Source: Lethocerus indicus
Lineage: Eukaryota; Arthropoda; Insecta; Hemiptera; Belostomatidae
Direction: 5' to 3'
DNA: 64,000 nucleotides
NCBI GenBank assembly: GCA_019843655.1
Contig: JACDQD010000003.1
Coordinates: 6,264,925 to 6,328,924, forward strand
Positions 21,601-35,140 of the stretch are shown here, in pieces. Numbering within the stretch: the first letter of the stretch is position 1; every line of letters begins with the position of its first letter. The notes under the pieces are model-generated. The model did no database searches and was not told where the DNA came from. It saw only the letters and a program-made list of their open reading frames with translations. The translations under genes were made by a program, and so were the position numbers.

Positions 21601-24600
21601 TAGTTTAGAATTCAATTATGAATAATTGAACCGCCAACCAGACGAAGGAATGAACTAAAAGATAAACTACCCGCATCAATTGAGCGTACCCCATATCAAT
21701 TCTTTTAAGCTCCGCACTGGCCGACATTACTAGTTCCATTCAGCAAGGAACAATGCAACTATAGAACCGAATACAAATATATTTTATTTCCCGGCTGGAA
21801 ACACAGCTGTCAAAGGCTCATTGGAAACCGTCGAGACCTGTCGGAAGTCTTGACAGGGAACTTTTCATTTATCGGTCGGGGCGTAGAGCGGGGTTCAATC
21901 GGTGGGGGGGGGGGAGCAAGTTCTTCTTCGACCTAGATGCGGGGGTTGGTGGTGGTGGTCCGACAAATTTTTCTTCTAAGTAACCCCACCCACTGCTCCA
22001 CCCGCCCCCGCCGGCATGGCGGCCGCACACAGCTGAGAACTTTTCCCCTACAAGTCCGAGGCGGTGGCCTGGGCTGCGGTAACGCCCCGCGACTCCAACT
22101 TTAACTCCTTAACTCCCGGTTAAACTCCGCGGAGACTGCCCGAGCCGATCGGACAATTTTATTCCGGGGAAAAGAAGGCGCCCCAACGCCCCAAACAGCA
22201 CAAATAGTACAAAAGCGCATTACCCGCTCCCGTTATTCACACAGCTCGACTTTTTCTCCCTTCTGAATTTTTCGATTTATAAATATATATGGCATATTTT
22301 TTGGGATCTTTATCAGTGTTATGTGCACTAAATATATTATTTAGTTTGTAAAGTATGCCCGCTACTTTCCTATTTCTACTACTTCAAATAACACTGCATA
22401 TGTAATGTAAAAAAAGATCAAACTAAATCAAAATGGCTATAAATAAACTGCGCAAAGATTAGGTTTATGACAAATAAATGCCGTTTAAATGGAGGGTTAC
22501 AGGAACGTTTGGAATTACCAAATACCAACCGGTTTCAGATCAAAAAGGCGAGTGGGACAGGGGTGAAGATTAAAACTTCACTGACCCCCGAAATAATACC
22601 TTAAATTGCTCCCAAAAGATCTTTAGATATACTTTTCGTATCCTCATTTCGCATTCATTTTAATGTCCGCTTACTCGATAGAATGACTCGGAATAGTATT
22701 AAGAGTATTATCATTAAAGACGCTATATGTGTTTTTGCTTACATCGTACGCTCCTATTAATTTCGTGTACTCAGAGAGACCGCAATACGCAACGCTTTAT
22801 ATTTACGGTTCCGTTACCGCTTCTGAAATTTAATTAAGTCATCCAATTGGATTCTAATTTATACACTAGAGACAAAACTATAGACTTGCAAATATCGTCC
22901 GTGTATGCGCCGGAGTTAACGATACCCGCGTACGAATTCCAATTTGCCTTTGGGGCGTTGAGCATTCCCGGATGATTACACCGCAAATTGGCTATTATTC
23001 CGGCCGGTACGCTTACAGGAAAACCGGAACAGAGAGACGGGCCGGGTCAAGATTAGGAATATTATTATATTAGGGGGACAGGGGTCGGGTCGGAGGCGCC
23101 GTGATGTCCGCTAATGGCCGTTGCCCGGTGAACAAATTGAATGCCCCGGTCATCTGCCTAAATATGGGCCGTTAGAGAGGGAGGGGATACAAAGCCGCGC
23201 CGGATAATTACCATACCGCGGGCGGAAGTATGCGGCCAGATAGAGAGGGAGACAGAGACCACCCCTACCGCCCTCCCCGCCAACCCCCCCGAGCCCCCGT
23301 AACTTTAATTTGTCACCGGTATGGTTGACGCCGCGTTTCGCCGGCTCTAATGAACCGCGCGCTCTGCCCGCTGCTCAAATAGCGGCCCCGGCCTTGTACC
23401 GCTCCCCAACTCACCCCCTAATTGTTCCCCACGCAAGGAATTCGGAACAAATGCCCACTGTTCAAAGAGTCGACCCGGTTGTGCCAAACTAGGGTCGGAA
23501 ATATCACAAACTGTAAATTAGACTGAAACAAATAGTCAGTTAAACAATCATAGGCTAACGATTATCAATTAAAAAAAAAGTATCGAGGTCGGAATTGAAA
23601 ACAAAATGTCACAGGATTTAATACGGTGGATTTAGAACAGTTCAAAATCAGATAATACAGCGGGAAATGTAATTAGCTACTCGTTATATAAAATTATATA
23701 CATGTACAAATAAATAATTTTCATTATTTCCCACTTTTTAGCGCTGTAAAAATGTATCGTGATTTTTGCAAAAAGTCGCTTTACTGGCAACGCGGCTCTG
23801 GAAATGTTATACGACCTATATACCTCGTGATAAATTTGTTAAAAGTTTAATTGTATTAATTATTCGTTCTGAAACAAAAGTCGTGAGCGGATCGCGTCAT
23901 TAAAAAGTTGGGCGAAATCTTTGTCCGGCGACTACGGTTTTCACAACATTTCGGTCATCTCTGGAGGAGCGTAATGGTTAATTAGAAAACTGTAACAAAA
24001 CAAAGGGGGTCGCTAAAAGCATATCTGTGTGCCCGTAACCGCCGCAGTAATTGAAGTCTCCAAAGGGTGGCCTTTAGCTTCCCCTGAGCATTTATTACAA
24101 AGGAACTAAATCAGGGGACATTATCCGAGCAAGTTTCATTTTATCTCGGCCTACTTCAAAAGTACAACCTCAATTTTAATTTAAATAGGAATTTTCCGGA
24201 GTAAATCAACGAAATTTTACCCTTTTAATTACAGGGCCCGGATTAAAGCCGGAAAGGATCGGAAGAAACTTCAAAACCCGATTATTTATCTTCGCTCTTA
24301 ATTGCTACGTGTCTCGCCGATACTTGAACTGAAATTGGAGCAAATGAAAATTGAGGCTTTTTAAATATATTTATTAAATTATAACTCTTGAAAATATTCG
24401 TCCACGTCACCCTGCATTTTATACGAGGAAGTATGTAATTATAATTGAATGTTTAGATCAAACGTCAGGATAAATAACATTGATAATCGAATGTGCCAAA
24501 CAATTAGAATGCATAATAGACTTTGTTGAAATAATATAACGTACTTTATTCCGTTAAAAACACGTTATTCTTTCATTTTATTATCTCTTTAGAGGTATAC

Positions 24601-25326
24601 AATATAAATATTGCACGAATACTAAAATAAGTAAACATTCCATTTAATTTAATTTAAAGGTTATTTAGGGGGTTATTGAAGCTATGTTAAAAATTCTCCT
24701 GTAGCCCTCGTACTCAATAACATAGTTTTAGGTATTCGATATAAACTTGATAAATCAAGATATTTTGGCAGTATTCACTCCTGGGACAAGTGAAATTTAC
24801 GAGCAAATACTGAACAAACAGTCCACTGTTTTTGGACTTTTCCCATTTAACGATTTTCGGTTCGTCCATGTAGTCCCTAAGTCCTTAATCCGGGCGGTCT
24901 AGGACAGACCCGGAGATATGTTGGTTGACTTCAAGCCGAATCAGCAAACAATTCCACTAATGGCTTAAGCCTTTGTCCGCCTAAGGACTTTATCCATTTA
25001 AAAATTAAACCACTTCGGGGTTATGAAGATTAAAAAAGTAGATGTGAAGTAAGGATTCCCAGAATCTCAAATCATCTTCTTTGGATTGGGCAAGCAAGTG
25101 GAGACACCTTAATATTTTAAGTATCCTAAAAGTGGTGCAAAATGATCTGTATAGCACAAAATACGAGCAAGAATATTTTCCCTCATTCTTCGTTACAATA
25201 ATTCACCAGTTTTACATTATTTTCTAAACAAACCGTTTAAATTTTAATTTCAAATTCCTACTTAAATCATTCATTTAAAACATATTTTTGCAATAGATTG
25301 TTTCAATTTTGAAATTCAAAGAATTT
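21601..25326. other. Unique stretch with two GC-rich patches
   Basis: GC-rich at 21890-22170, which starts with an 11-base G-run at 21904, and at 22970-23480. The rest is AT-rich. No gene, RNA or known repeat recognised. Confidence 0.45.
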
Positions 25327-25333
25327 ATTATAA
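25327..25333. repeat. Possible target-site duplication, left, family A copy 6
   Basis: ATTATAA recurs at 26057-26063, next to the tail end. Seven AT-only bases are weak evidence alone, but the position matches the borders of other copies. Confidence 0.4.
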
Positions 25334-25379
25334 CGTAGATTTCGTGTGTTTCTGTCTCCTCTCGCTGGTTTGGTCTTTT

Positions 25380-25416
25380 GCTAGACCCGTTTCGGTTCCT
25401 CGCCATCTTCAGTAGC
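25380..25416 (-). ncRNA. Hammerhead ribozyme-like motif, copy 6 left arm
   Basis: On minus: GCUA, CUGAAGA, a stem II keeping two G-C pairs (GGC against ACC), GAAA, stem III ACG/GGU with one mismatch, GUC (C17 is the complement of 25384) and UAGC. The core is complete and the stems are slightly weakened. Confidence 0.5.
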
Positions 25417-25929
25417 AGCGTTAGTTTTGGCACTTTGGATATTTTATTAGCATCCTCACTGCATTGTCACTATCACTTGCACATTTCCGCACCGCCCTCA
25501 GGGGGCGCTTGTTCAGTCGGCGCCGTCTAAGCAATAGATACTAGACCCTCCAGACAACTCTGTTATGCGGGTCTGCACTAGAGTGCCGTAGTATCATCTT
25601 CCTATTCTGTATTCTAGTTGGATACAACAGGGGTCTAATCTCTTTTTTGGATTATTGGGTAGTACCAAGCTTAATTTAGTTAATTTTCTCGTTTATTATG
25701 GTATTGTTTTTGTTCTTGTTGCCTCTATCGTATATCTTCTACCATGCCCGTTTATTAGCATTCTTTTTAGTTGTGAAATGGACGTATTCAGGATTAAATC
25801 GACACAGGGCCGCATTTTTCGCAAACCGATCCTCGCAATATCGATTCCGCGATGTGTGCAATGCAAGTAACAGTGACAGTGCAGTGAGGATGTCCAAAAA
25901 TATCCACAGGGCCAAAAGTGACCAACACC

Positions 25930-25966
25930 GCTACTGAAGATTGCGAGCAGCCGAAACCGTTCGAGC
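25930..25966 (+). ncRNA. Degraded hammerhead-like motif, copy 6 right arm
   Basis: GCTA, CTGAAGA and GAAA are kept. Stem II reads TTGC against GCC, and the GGTC of stem III has become GTTC, with CGAGC instead of CTAGC after it. Probably inactive. Confidence 0.35.
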
Positions 25967-27005
25967 AAAAGACCAAACCAGCGAGGGGAGACAGATACAC
26001 ACAAAATCTACGGTATTCCAACCCCTCTCGGAGCTCAAGACTGGTATTTTAAATTAATTATAAGTTCTGTCATAAAAACGTTCACAATCATTACTATTCA
26101 TTCTCAAATAAAGAACATTTTCTCAAGGTTTTAGAAACATTTGATACCCTTAACCGGGAGATGAAATTACCTACTAGCAAATCTACAAATTCCGAGTGGG
26201 GTTTTGTCCGTAAACTGATTTAATTAGTAATAAATATGTCTAATTATAAAGCTACCTGCAGTTAAAGAAAATTATTTAAAAACTCCGGTAATGGCAGCTG
26301 TAGGGAAAAGGTGGCAATGAGGAGGTATAAGAGGGAAGAAAAAATCGAGGGCCTCGAGGAGGGGGAATACAATAGCGCTGCCCATTGAGCACGGTCGGTG
26401 GCAGTTCTTTAAGCGGCAAGAAAAAGACAGCTTTTTTCCGTCGGCCGGGAGACGTCGAATCGCGAGCGCCACTCGATTGTGCCACTCAAACCGACAGCGA
26501 GGGGCCTAAGCCTCTCTTCTTCTTCTTTTCCTGCCAACAAACTGGAAAAGTGTCCTCGCCTATTCCGAATACCGTTCATTGTTTAATTCATTGCGTCGCT
26601 TAGTTTCGACTTTGGAATTTAGTGCCTATCTAATTAACCCCTTGAGGGTCGACATTTTCTTGTTTAGCCTAATACTGAAGATTAGAAATATTGTGATAGA
26701 AATATTACCCTAGAATATAGTGTCATGAAATTTCAGTTTCGAATTTAATCTCTTAATTTTTAAGGGTTAGGAAAGAAAGCCAAGAGACAAGTTTTGTAAG
26801 AAGGGTGCAGGTGTAATGAAAGTACGATTTGTCATTGGCGGGAGGGGGCGGGGCGTTCTAAGCAAGTTTCAAGGTAAGCAGAATAAAGCCAGGCAAATGG
26901 GCAGTGGGTGGGCTAGGCTGAAGCCATTTGGAGAGGATAAGCGGCCGGCTTATTGCTAGCTCGTAAACTAGAGCCCGCCTCTGATTTATACGATCGGCCC
27001 CACCC

Positions 27006-27027
27006 CGTGTTGTAACTATACAACACG
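27006..27027. repeat. Perfect 9-bp hairpin with 4-base loop
   Basis: CGTGTTGTA, loop ACTA, then the exact reverse complement. A tight cruciform or RNA hairpin candidate in a GC-rich island. Confidence 0.7.
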
Positions 27028-27703
27028 TTCAAATTTATCTATAGTTATGGCCGGCTCGAGTGTTAACTTCTTATTGGGCAGCCGTTCGCCCACAACCCTC
27101 CCCGGGGGCGAGACGGGGGCTATCGATCCCAACTCTCCACTGTGATTCGTTTAAACAAATATTGCGAAAATAATAATATCTTGCTGTAAGAGGGCTTAAA
27201 TGGTTCGAACGTAAGCGTCTATAACTTTCCAAAATCTAGGCCCTTGACCTCCGTATAAGGCATTGGAACACAACTTTCGAATATTTCATATCAACACAAA
27301 GTGTATCTTTTTGTACAGCGATATGAATAATCGTTTGGAAAACCCCCATCGCCAGAGCGGGGATAGCAGGCCGGCCGTTTTAACAAGATCCGGGATATGC
27401 CCTGAAATATATATTTCTCGACTTGTCCGTTCTGCAAAAGTTGAAGAGAGGGGGAGAAAGGAGTGAGAGAGGGGGAGGTAGGGAAGATATCGAAATAAAA
27501 AAATACAGCTGGATCCTATCCGGACATATAACTTCCGATCATTTTAGGCCCTTAACGTCGATAAAAGGAAAAGTGGAAAGGGAGCTCTGTAAGGGTGCCC
27601 GGTGCGGCGTTTCTCCCACTCCTTATTGATCTTTTGAGCGTGACAGTTGTCGGTTCAGATTTATGTGTTCGACCTTTTGTATTTGGCCGGAACATCCCTA
27701 AGA

Positions 27704-27732
27704 GGGGACGGGGGTTGACGGGGGGAGGGGGG
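27704..27732 (+). other. Potential G-quadruplex
   Basis: Four G-runs of 4, 5, 6 and 6 separated by AC, TTGAC and A. Fits the usual four-run rule. Confidence 0.5.
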
Positions 27733-30700
27733 TTTGCGAGAGTCCGAGACGCCGTAAATATCGGCCGGGAGTCGTTGAATGATTGCCACCCACTGGAAAA
27801 TACATCGGGCCGCGGCAAATTCATTACCACTGGAATTACACCCACTCCCCCTCACACCCCCCAACCATTATCTGAATTTATTCCGCGCTACTGTTTTAAT
27901 TCCGATGATAAAAAGTCACACCGTCAGGGTTATTACTGCATCTTCGGTAATTTATTCTGGGATTATGCCCGTTTCGACTGTTAGTTGGTGAAGTTATTGA
28001 ACTAGAGAAAAGACAATTTTATATTATATTATAATTTTATATATAATTACATCGTTTGTTCGTCATCTCATTCTCGTAAAAGAATATCCATATTCCAGGT
28101 TGAGTCCACGGCAATAATGCGTCAACATAAGGTGCACGTAGAAATTAAAATATAATAGATTCCCTCATCATTACCTCTGATAACAACAACACAATTATGA
28201 TTCTGTTGCTCCGTTCCGTATTGGTTTACATCGGCCAGTAAAAGGCATTTGTACAAAACAACTTTGTCTTTGAAAACAAATCTATAGCATTGTTTGGCCG
28301 AATTTTCGAAAATTTCGGGATGTCACAGGTCTGGATCGCGTGAAAACATTTTACTTCGCTATCTTTAAGTGGGTCTTCCGCTATATCCGTTCAGAATTCC
28401 TTAACAGGAGTAGGATAAATAAACCCAGAAATTTATGATTTCAGTGCGAACGGATAAATTTACACAGTCCGTAATTCATTTCGGATTCCTCGATCCGAGT
28501 CTTTATTCATCGTTTGGAAGATGATCCCGTTCAGTTCCTTGCGGAAAGATCGCGACGCCGAGGGTACGCTCAGGGCTGTAATTTTTCGCGTAATCCCAAT
28601 ATTTCGTGGGGGCATTAGCGTCGTCGGTGGTTTGTCCTCGGCCGTGGGGGAAGCGGCATATACGGAATGGGTCCCCGGGAAGTGGTCTGATTGCAGTATA
28701 TAGGGAGGGAACAGATGGAAGGAGCCTTGGGGCATTATTTCTCGGGAAGGGGGTCTTGGAGGGGGCTGATGGGATATAGAGCGGCCGGGGCGTTATGCAG
28801 GGGACGTAGACCGCCCTCTGCCGCCACTACCGGCCCAATAAAACTCGATCACCATCAGCGCACGCACCCCCGCCCCCGGCCCTTCACCAACAGGAAACAG
28901 CCCTTTTCTCCGCCAATTTAAATCCGGCCAGGATTGACTTTTCCACCGTCGCTGGCGGAAATCGCCTTCGCTTTTGAACGCTTTCACGTTTTACAAATTT
29001 ATTTCCCGCCTGTGTATTTTCGAACGAAAAGGTACGGTTAGTATCAAACGTGTCGCAATCATTCGGTTAGTCACGCCGAACGAATTACACCGAATTTATC
29101 TTTGGATTGAGCCGCTACGAAATTCGTCACCGAACGATGTGTTATATACGATTCAATTTTCACTCACACCGTTGAATCATTGTAATTTCAGTTGCAATAG
29201 TTACAATCAGCGTTCCGGTAAGACCTCGGGCTCCGGGAAGTTACCTGGGCAGCAGATGGTGAGGCTCGAGTTGTTCTCGTTTTTGGACTTTCACTGAAGT
29301 CGATCCCAGTGGACGGTCGAGTTCCCTTCCCACCTGCAACTTTCTCAAGTCCTTTCGCAACGCTGGTCATCATATCACTGAGATTGAAGCCCGAATTGAC
29401 TATTGGAGTTGTTTCTTTGCTTGAGTATTACTATCGATCCTCTAATGATCTTGATATAGTATCGTGGATGTAATCTCAGTAGTGATTGGGTACTGTTAAT
29501 AGGAAAACAAGGCACCTCTAATCCCAAGTGGATTAACGACCGAGAGCCAGGTGACCGAAGTTGATCATTTAGACCACGATAATGGACTTATTTCTAATAC
29601 GTCGTGAAATGGGGAAAAATTTTGACTCCCTTATAAACTAGAAATTGTTTCCTAAGAGCGGAAAAGTTGTAATATTCGAAAAATTTGGCACAATTGTATT
29701 ATATATTATTAAAACTAGTTGCCACAATAAATTAATTTGAAAATAATGCAATAGTTCAATCGCAACAGATGTAAAATTATATACGGAATTAAATAAATAG
29801 GCTAATTAAAAAAGTTATCGCGGTCAGTTCATTTGAGCAACACCGGTCAGTATAATTGTAGAGTAATTAGGCGATAAAAAGGTTGTCATTAACAGGACGG
29901 GTAGATTGGGGAGAGCCGCGAACGATTGCGGGACATAGATCAAAGCCCTTTACAAAAGTGATTTAGTGTCGGCGCCAATCATCCGGGTGTTGATTCTAAA
30001 ACGGGCCAAAATTCATTTTTCTCCCCTCCTAATCGCAAAACCGGGGATGGGAGGAAGCGCGGGATTTTGGACGGGCACTGCGTCGGTACATTAATCAAGG
30101 TAGGCAGAAGTATATTTTATAGCAGTCGCTCTCCATGTTCACTCGTCCTAATTATCATCAAACAGTGTACATTCAAGCCGCAATATTTCGCTCGTGTTCA
30201 AAACAATGCATAATTGGTGGAGCTCTGGTTTGCAAAACCCAATTGAACGCGACTAGTTTCTCCTCTTAACCAGGTGAATATTTTAAAATTTCAACAAATT
30301 AATTCAGATAAATTCCAAATCATATTCGCTGCTAAAATTGGAAATATCTTCTACTTCCTCTAGCTGATTTTTTTTGCTGGATCGGTTTCGTCTGTCAGCT
30401 TTCGTTCGAGAGTAAGAACGTATTCTTCCAATTTGCGATATTAACGAGCCAATTTTATTAACGATAAACCCTATTGACCCCGCCTGCACTAATTGTCGGC
30501 ACAAGTCGAGTAACGATGCCGGCGTTGTAATTGTTTCACCCTTGAACCGGACGATTCAAAATAAATAAACAGGCAGCCTCCGCCTGTTATTTCTAGCAAA
30601 ACAAACGTTTTTCTTGGAGCCGAAAGGAAAGGTAGAATGGAATTTTGAACCCCGTCGCACTTCTCCACAGTCCGTTTCTTCTTTACGGCCACAGTTCGAA

Positions 30701-31750
30701 GATGAAAAATGATTGGAAAACATTGTTCTTGATTAGAAAAAATTCATGTTTCTCGATTATACCCTAAGGTTGAGTATTTGAAACATCGTTTTTTGTATTA
30801 TTCCACGCAAAAATTGTTTTCGGCGGGTAAAAACGCCCAATACGAAACAGCCAAATTACGGTGGAGGATCCTGAATATTGACTGTGCAAAGTTACATTTG
30901 GGGACGTTCGTTGATTATCGATATAAAACGTTAAATCGTTCCATATTCATTAAGAATTCAAACTCTTTCACATAATAGATCAGAAGAACGTTACCTACAA
31001 TTATCATTGGACTTTCAATAATCTCAGTTTACCATATTTTAAAGTGATTATCATCACGTTTAAACGTAATATCATAAAGCAATTATAGCAATGTTTATGG
31101 GTCCAGTTAATGTTTGGATGAGCAACGCGGGTGAACCAACAGTAATTTTGTTATTAATATTCAATAGTACGAAACTCTCTTAGTCCAGAAGATTTGAAAT
31201 TTTGAACTGCAGTCTAAAAAGAATTAAGAGATATTTAAAACTGCCTTGTTAACTTTACTTTCTCAACTTGTAGTCTGCTAACGACTTTTCTTGTGTCCAA
31301 AGTTAAATCGCTAAGAAAGTAGTTGCGATAACTATTAAGTTAGAGGAAAATCCTATCAAAACTAGGACTATAGGAAGTAAGTAATAATATTGGCTAACAT
31401 TCATGAGTTTTGTTAAAGTTTATTACATTTGTGAGATTCCTTGATTATCTTATATGAGCCACAATGAAAGGTAGTAGGCACCAGGGACGGTGTACTCGAC
31501 ATTGCATATTAAGTAAATGAACCCAGAAAATTACACGAGTTTCATATTCCTATTAATACTAAGGATATACCCAGTCTTTAAATTTTCCTTTTTATACACT
31601 TTTTACGCTTTCTTTAGTTTCCCCCCAATATAGAACAAGGGATTAGTGTTTTAGTTTTATTAAGAGCGGGGTGGGGTTTTGCAAGGGATGTTTAAAAACT
31701 TGTAATATTTATGGGGTAGTTTCTGAAATTTTAGTAGTCGTAAAATCTAA

Positions 31751-34700
31751 GGCCGGGGAAAGAGGTTGGGGAGAGAGTTTGGAAAAGGGGTATGGGGGTC
31801 GTTTAGGAGGGGGGTCTATCTTCTGGGCCGGTGTTTGGGGCGAGTATTCAGTTTTTTGGAGGCGGCGTCAGAGGAGGCTATTAATTTCACCACCTGTTGG
31901 TCGGGGAGGCGGAGGAGGCCACCCCCGCGGAGCGAAAGAGCGGGCAGGGGGAGGCTTAGCCCGTGCTTCATCCCTTCAAAGTCAACAGCTCAATCTTCAT
32001 TACAGTGTCGCCTCCGCCTCCGCCACCGCGTCTCACTTCCTCAGCCTCCCATTTATCGGAGACGTCCCCGCCAAGTCCCACTGCCTGAAGGTCTACGAAT
32101 CGGTAAACTCTCTTTTGCTGTACGCCGCCGAACCATGAAACCTTCTTGACTTGCAGCGCTCAAACGCGACTCTCGCTTAACAATTAAACTGTCCTTTTTG
32201 ATTTCTTATTAATTCTCCAACGCTGTTCTAATGTTTCTACCACTGATGCTCTGCTATAATAATAAGTTATTTATTATTTTTGTTATTAGTGCTCTCCGTA
32301 TTGGAACAAATAAAGAAACACAAATTTATAAGGTAAATAACGAAACCACAATTTCTCTACCTTCCCCATATACATATCAAAAACTATAATAATCGGAATG
32401 ATTCGGAATGCGTAAGTAAAACCGATTCGAATTTTATTCCCTTTCACGCACAATGTCAAGACATTGAATAAAGTGGGAACCGGAGTGTCGCATAAAATGT
32501 CAGCCAAGAATTGGACCTTTTTGTAGCGAAGTATGTCCGTAACGCGTGCGCCTCTTGCGAAACATTCCGTTCGTGCGAACACCGAACTTGAATCTAACTT
32601 GTACTGAAACTAGGTTCGCGTTCTCCCACCGTAAAATACTGATCCTATAATCCATTGTGGAGGTGAGAGGCAATCTTAGTAGGCCGAAGTTTGCCCCTTA
32701 GACGGCCCGCAAATAAGACGGGGAAGAGTTCTTGTTGCGGCCGTACCCAATTGAAACGTCCGGGGAATTCCTGGCAATCGCCCGGTTTTAAACCTTCCGC
32801 AGAATCTTACTTTCATCGATCCTTACTTCCTGAACCGGCCTTATAACAAGGCAACTAATTGCCTAACCGAAATACAAAGGGTGACAAAATTACGAACCTA
32901 TTCATTGGGGAGTGATCCATCAATCTTTTTCGATGTTTTCACTCAGTATCAGTTCATAACTGATATGTACCACACTTGGCACAGTTAAGGTCTGTGTGAG
33001 AGATAAATATATAATATACGCGAAATACATTATAACTGGAAGCAAAAATAGTAGCTACATCGACATTGATATCTCAGAGAAAGGAAAAATGATTTATTTA
33101 ATTAAATTGGCACACACTGTGATTGAATATAATGTAAGAGTTAAATTTATTAAAAAATTAAAACGAGAGACTGCGGACTTAGAACCCTGTTGAAATTTCT
33201 TGAAAGACACAATGTGAGACAGTGATAATCTAAACTATTCAACGATAGAGAAAAACATGGTGCATATTATTCTAGTTAAAATATGAATTATCGTGTTAGC
33301 TATGGGTTACGCCAATTTCAGGGATAGACACAAGGGTGTGAGGCGTAGATAAGTCGCAATAATCAAGAATATCAAGAGGTGGGGCGCGGGCATATCCGAG
33401 AGCACTAAACGTCCGGCCGAGGAGCAATTAGTGCGGCCGCCCCTCCACCTCCACGGATTAAAACGAGAGACGCCGCCCCCGCCCCCGCTCCAATTTTCCT
33501 CCGAGAGGAATTTTCGAGTAGGTAATGAGACGGAGCCCGTGGCCGCCGCCTCTGCGTCACCGTAATTGTTTTACACTGCGGCCTCTCGAGAGGGGCCCCC
33601 GCCCTTTGAAGTCTTCATGCATAAGTCAAGAGAGGAGCCGAGGGCCGGTGTCCCAGGGCCCTGTATTGTGTAAATGCCGCCCATTTGCAATCTGTTTCTC
33701 GCCCCCGCCTGTTTCTCCCGTCCTCTTTTTTTCTCTCCGCCCCCTCCCCCCATTCGGACCCTCCCGAAGGAAACACGCATTTGAATGTGTCGACGGCCGC
33801 ATAAAGATGTAGTCGGGGATGGACCGGCCTTTGAGCCCCCCGCCAACCCTCCCCCCCTCAAAACACCGTTCGGGAGTCCGGTGATTTACGACACCCTAAA
33901 AGAATATCCCGTGTTCCCCTCACCCGGGAAATCATTTTCCGAGCATTTCCGAATAAAAGGCTCGTCTAATATTTTTGTAATACAGGCGTCACCGACGGAT
34001 TCTAAAGCACAGGCAGACTAAAATATTATTTTCAGGAAGGAATTTGAACACATTCAAAGGAGATTAGATATATTTGTTCAGAACCGCATCCATCAAAACC
34101 TCTTGGAATTGTTGAGATATTTACGCCCTGTAGGACAGGATCGGTAGCCCGAGAGGTAAACCGCACGAGATATTGGGTGCCGAAGTGCGCGCGCAGTATT
34201 ATGGGTAAAAAGAATTTTTGGAAAAAGCTCTACAGGAATGCAGGAGGAAAAATGTCCTATTTTAATTTATCCACTCCAGTAAATTTAAGAAATTATTAAC
34301 AACAGTTCTTTTTTATTTATTCACAATCTATTATTAAAAGAATTGAAAAATTAATGATGAAATGTATGCATTTGTTCGCATAAAAAATATTTACCATGTA
34401 AATTCAAGAAAATCAATTCAGTAAGTGAATAAAACTGGCGATGTTAATAATTTTTCTACTCCAATGACAGCCAGTCTAGGCTTTTTATGTGACCATAATA
34501 ATCAGTCCTCTACATTATCTAATTTATTAAGTACATAATCGAATTAAAATAATCGTATAATAAAATATTAAACGTATTATAATCCGCATCACTTATCATT
34601 TATATCAGCACTTGTTGTAATGTAGGAAACGTTTCGCGGTTTTTCTTAAAAAGCTTATTGTCGGGACATAATTCGTCATCATTTCGAGTCCCTCCCCTGG

Positions 34701-35076
34701 TTCAGTATAAATGTGGCCCGAACGTTTGTACAAATATTAATTTGAAGGGTCACAAACTTTATACGGTTCTCCGGAATTCCTTCCGACTCGTTGGGGTTGG
34801 GGGAGTTTGATTAAGTTAATGTTTTCAGAGAGCTTGGCTTCCTGGCCCGGAAAGAAATTATGTCGGAAAGAGCGGGCTAAGTTTATTAATTATATATGTT
34901 GTTGCCTTCAAAGTTTGAATGCAACAACTATTCATGATTTTTATGAATTAAATAATATTTATAAAAAACAATTTCCAAATAAGGATAAAAGGTACTGATT
35001 GATACTATCTTTAATTAGGTTTACAATACTAAATAGGTTCATTATAATAGATAACATTGCAGTTATGCACTAAAAC
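31751..35076. other. Unique stretch with two GC islands
   Basis: 31750-32100 is purine-rich on plus and open in two overlapping frames (155 and 127 codons). Both give Gly/Arg/Pro/Ser-rich low-complexity translations without domains, so I call no gene. 33380-33870 is a second GC island with pyrimidine-rich runs. 34020-35076 is AT-rich with nothing recognised. Confidence 0.45.
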
Positions 35077-35089
35077 ATAAATAAATCAT
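35077..35089. repeat. Target-site duplication, left, family A copy 7
   Basis: ATAAATAAATCAT, 13 bases, recurs exactly at 36215-36227. Confidence 0.8.
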
Positions 35090-35140
35090 ATATTTCGTGT
35101 GTTTCTGACTCATCTCGCTGAGGTTCTTTAGTTTTTCAGG

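Larger units (their letters stand above)
25334..26056 (+). mobile_element. Family A copy 6, best two-armed copy
   Basis: The left arm runs from CGTAGATTTCGTG (25334) to about 25484 and the right arm from about 25862 to CTACGG at 26012, as inverted repeats of about 150 bp. A one-sided tail follows to TTTTAAATTAA (26056). The interior carries the motif CGGCGCCGTCTAAGCAATAG and an open frame of 71 codons (25655-25870) that resembles frames in other copies. No transposase, reverse transcriptase or GIY-YIG domain is seen, so the copy is non-autonomous. The long inverted arms could suggest a foldback or Mutator-like DNA transposon. The one-sided tail, variable duplications and hammerhead motif fit a Penelope-like retroelement better. 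Confidence 0.85.
26064..31750. other. Unique stretch rich in GC islands
   Basis: GC-rich islands at about 26280-26520, 26820-27130, 27340-27850 and 28540-28990 alternate with AT-rich DNA. Open frames of 90-129 codons (27595-27984 and 28974-29297 on plus) lie in or beside these islands and show no recognisable domain. A hairpin is at 27006-27027 and a G-quadruplex candidate at 27704-27732. From 29400 to 31660 I see only AT-rich unique DNA. Confidence 0.45.

Noticed and set aside
31671..32149. Two long overlapping plus frames (155 and 127 codons)
   Set aside because: Both are open because the purine-rich GC island lacks stops. Translations are low-complexity Gly/Arg/Ser/Pro with no domain, and the two frames overlap.
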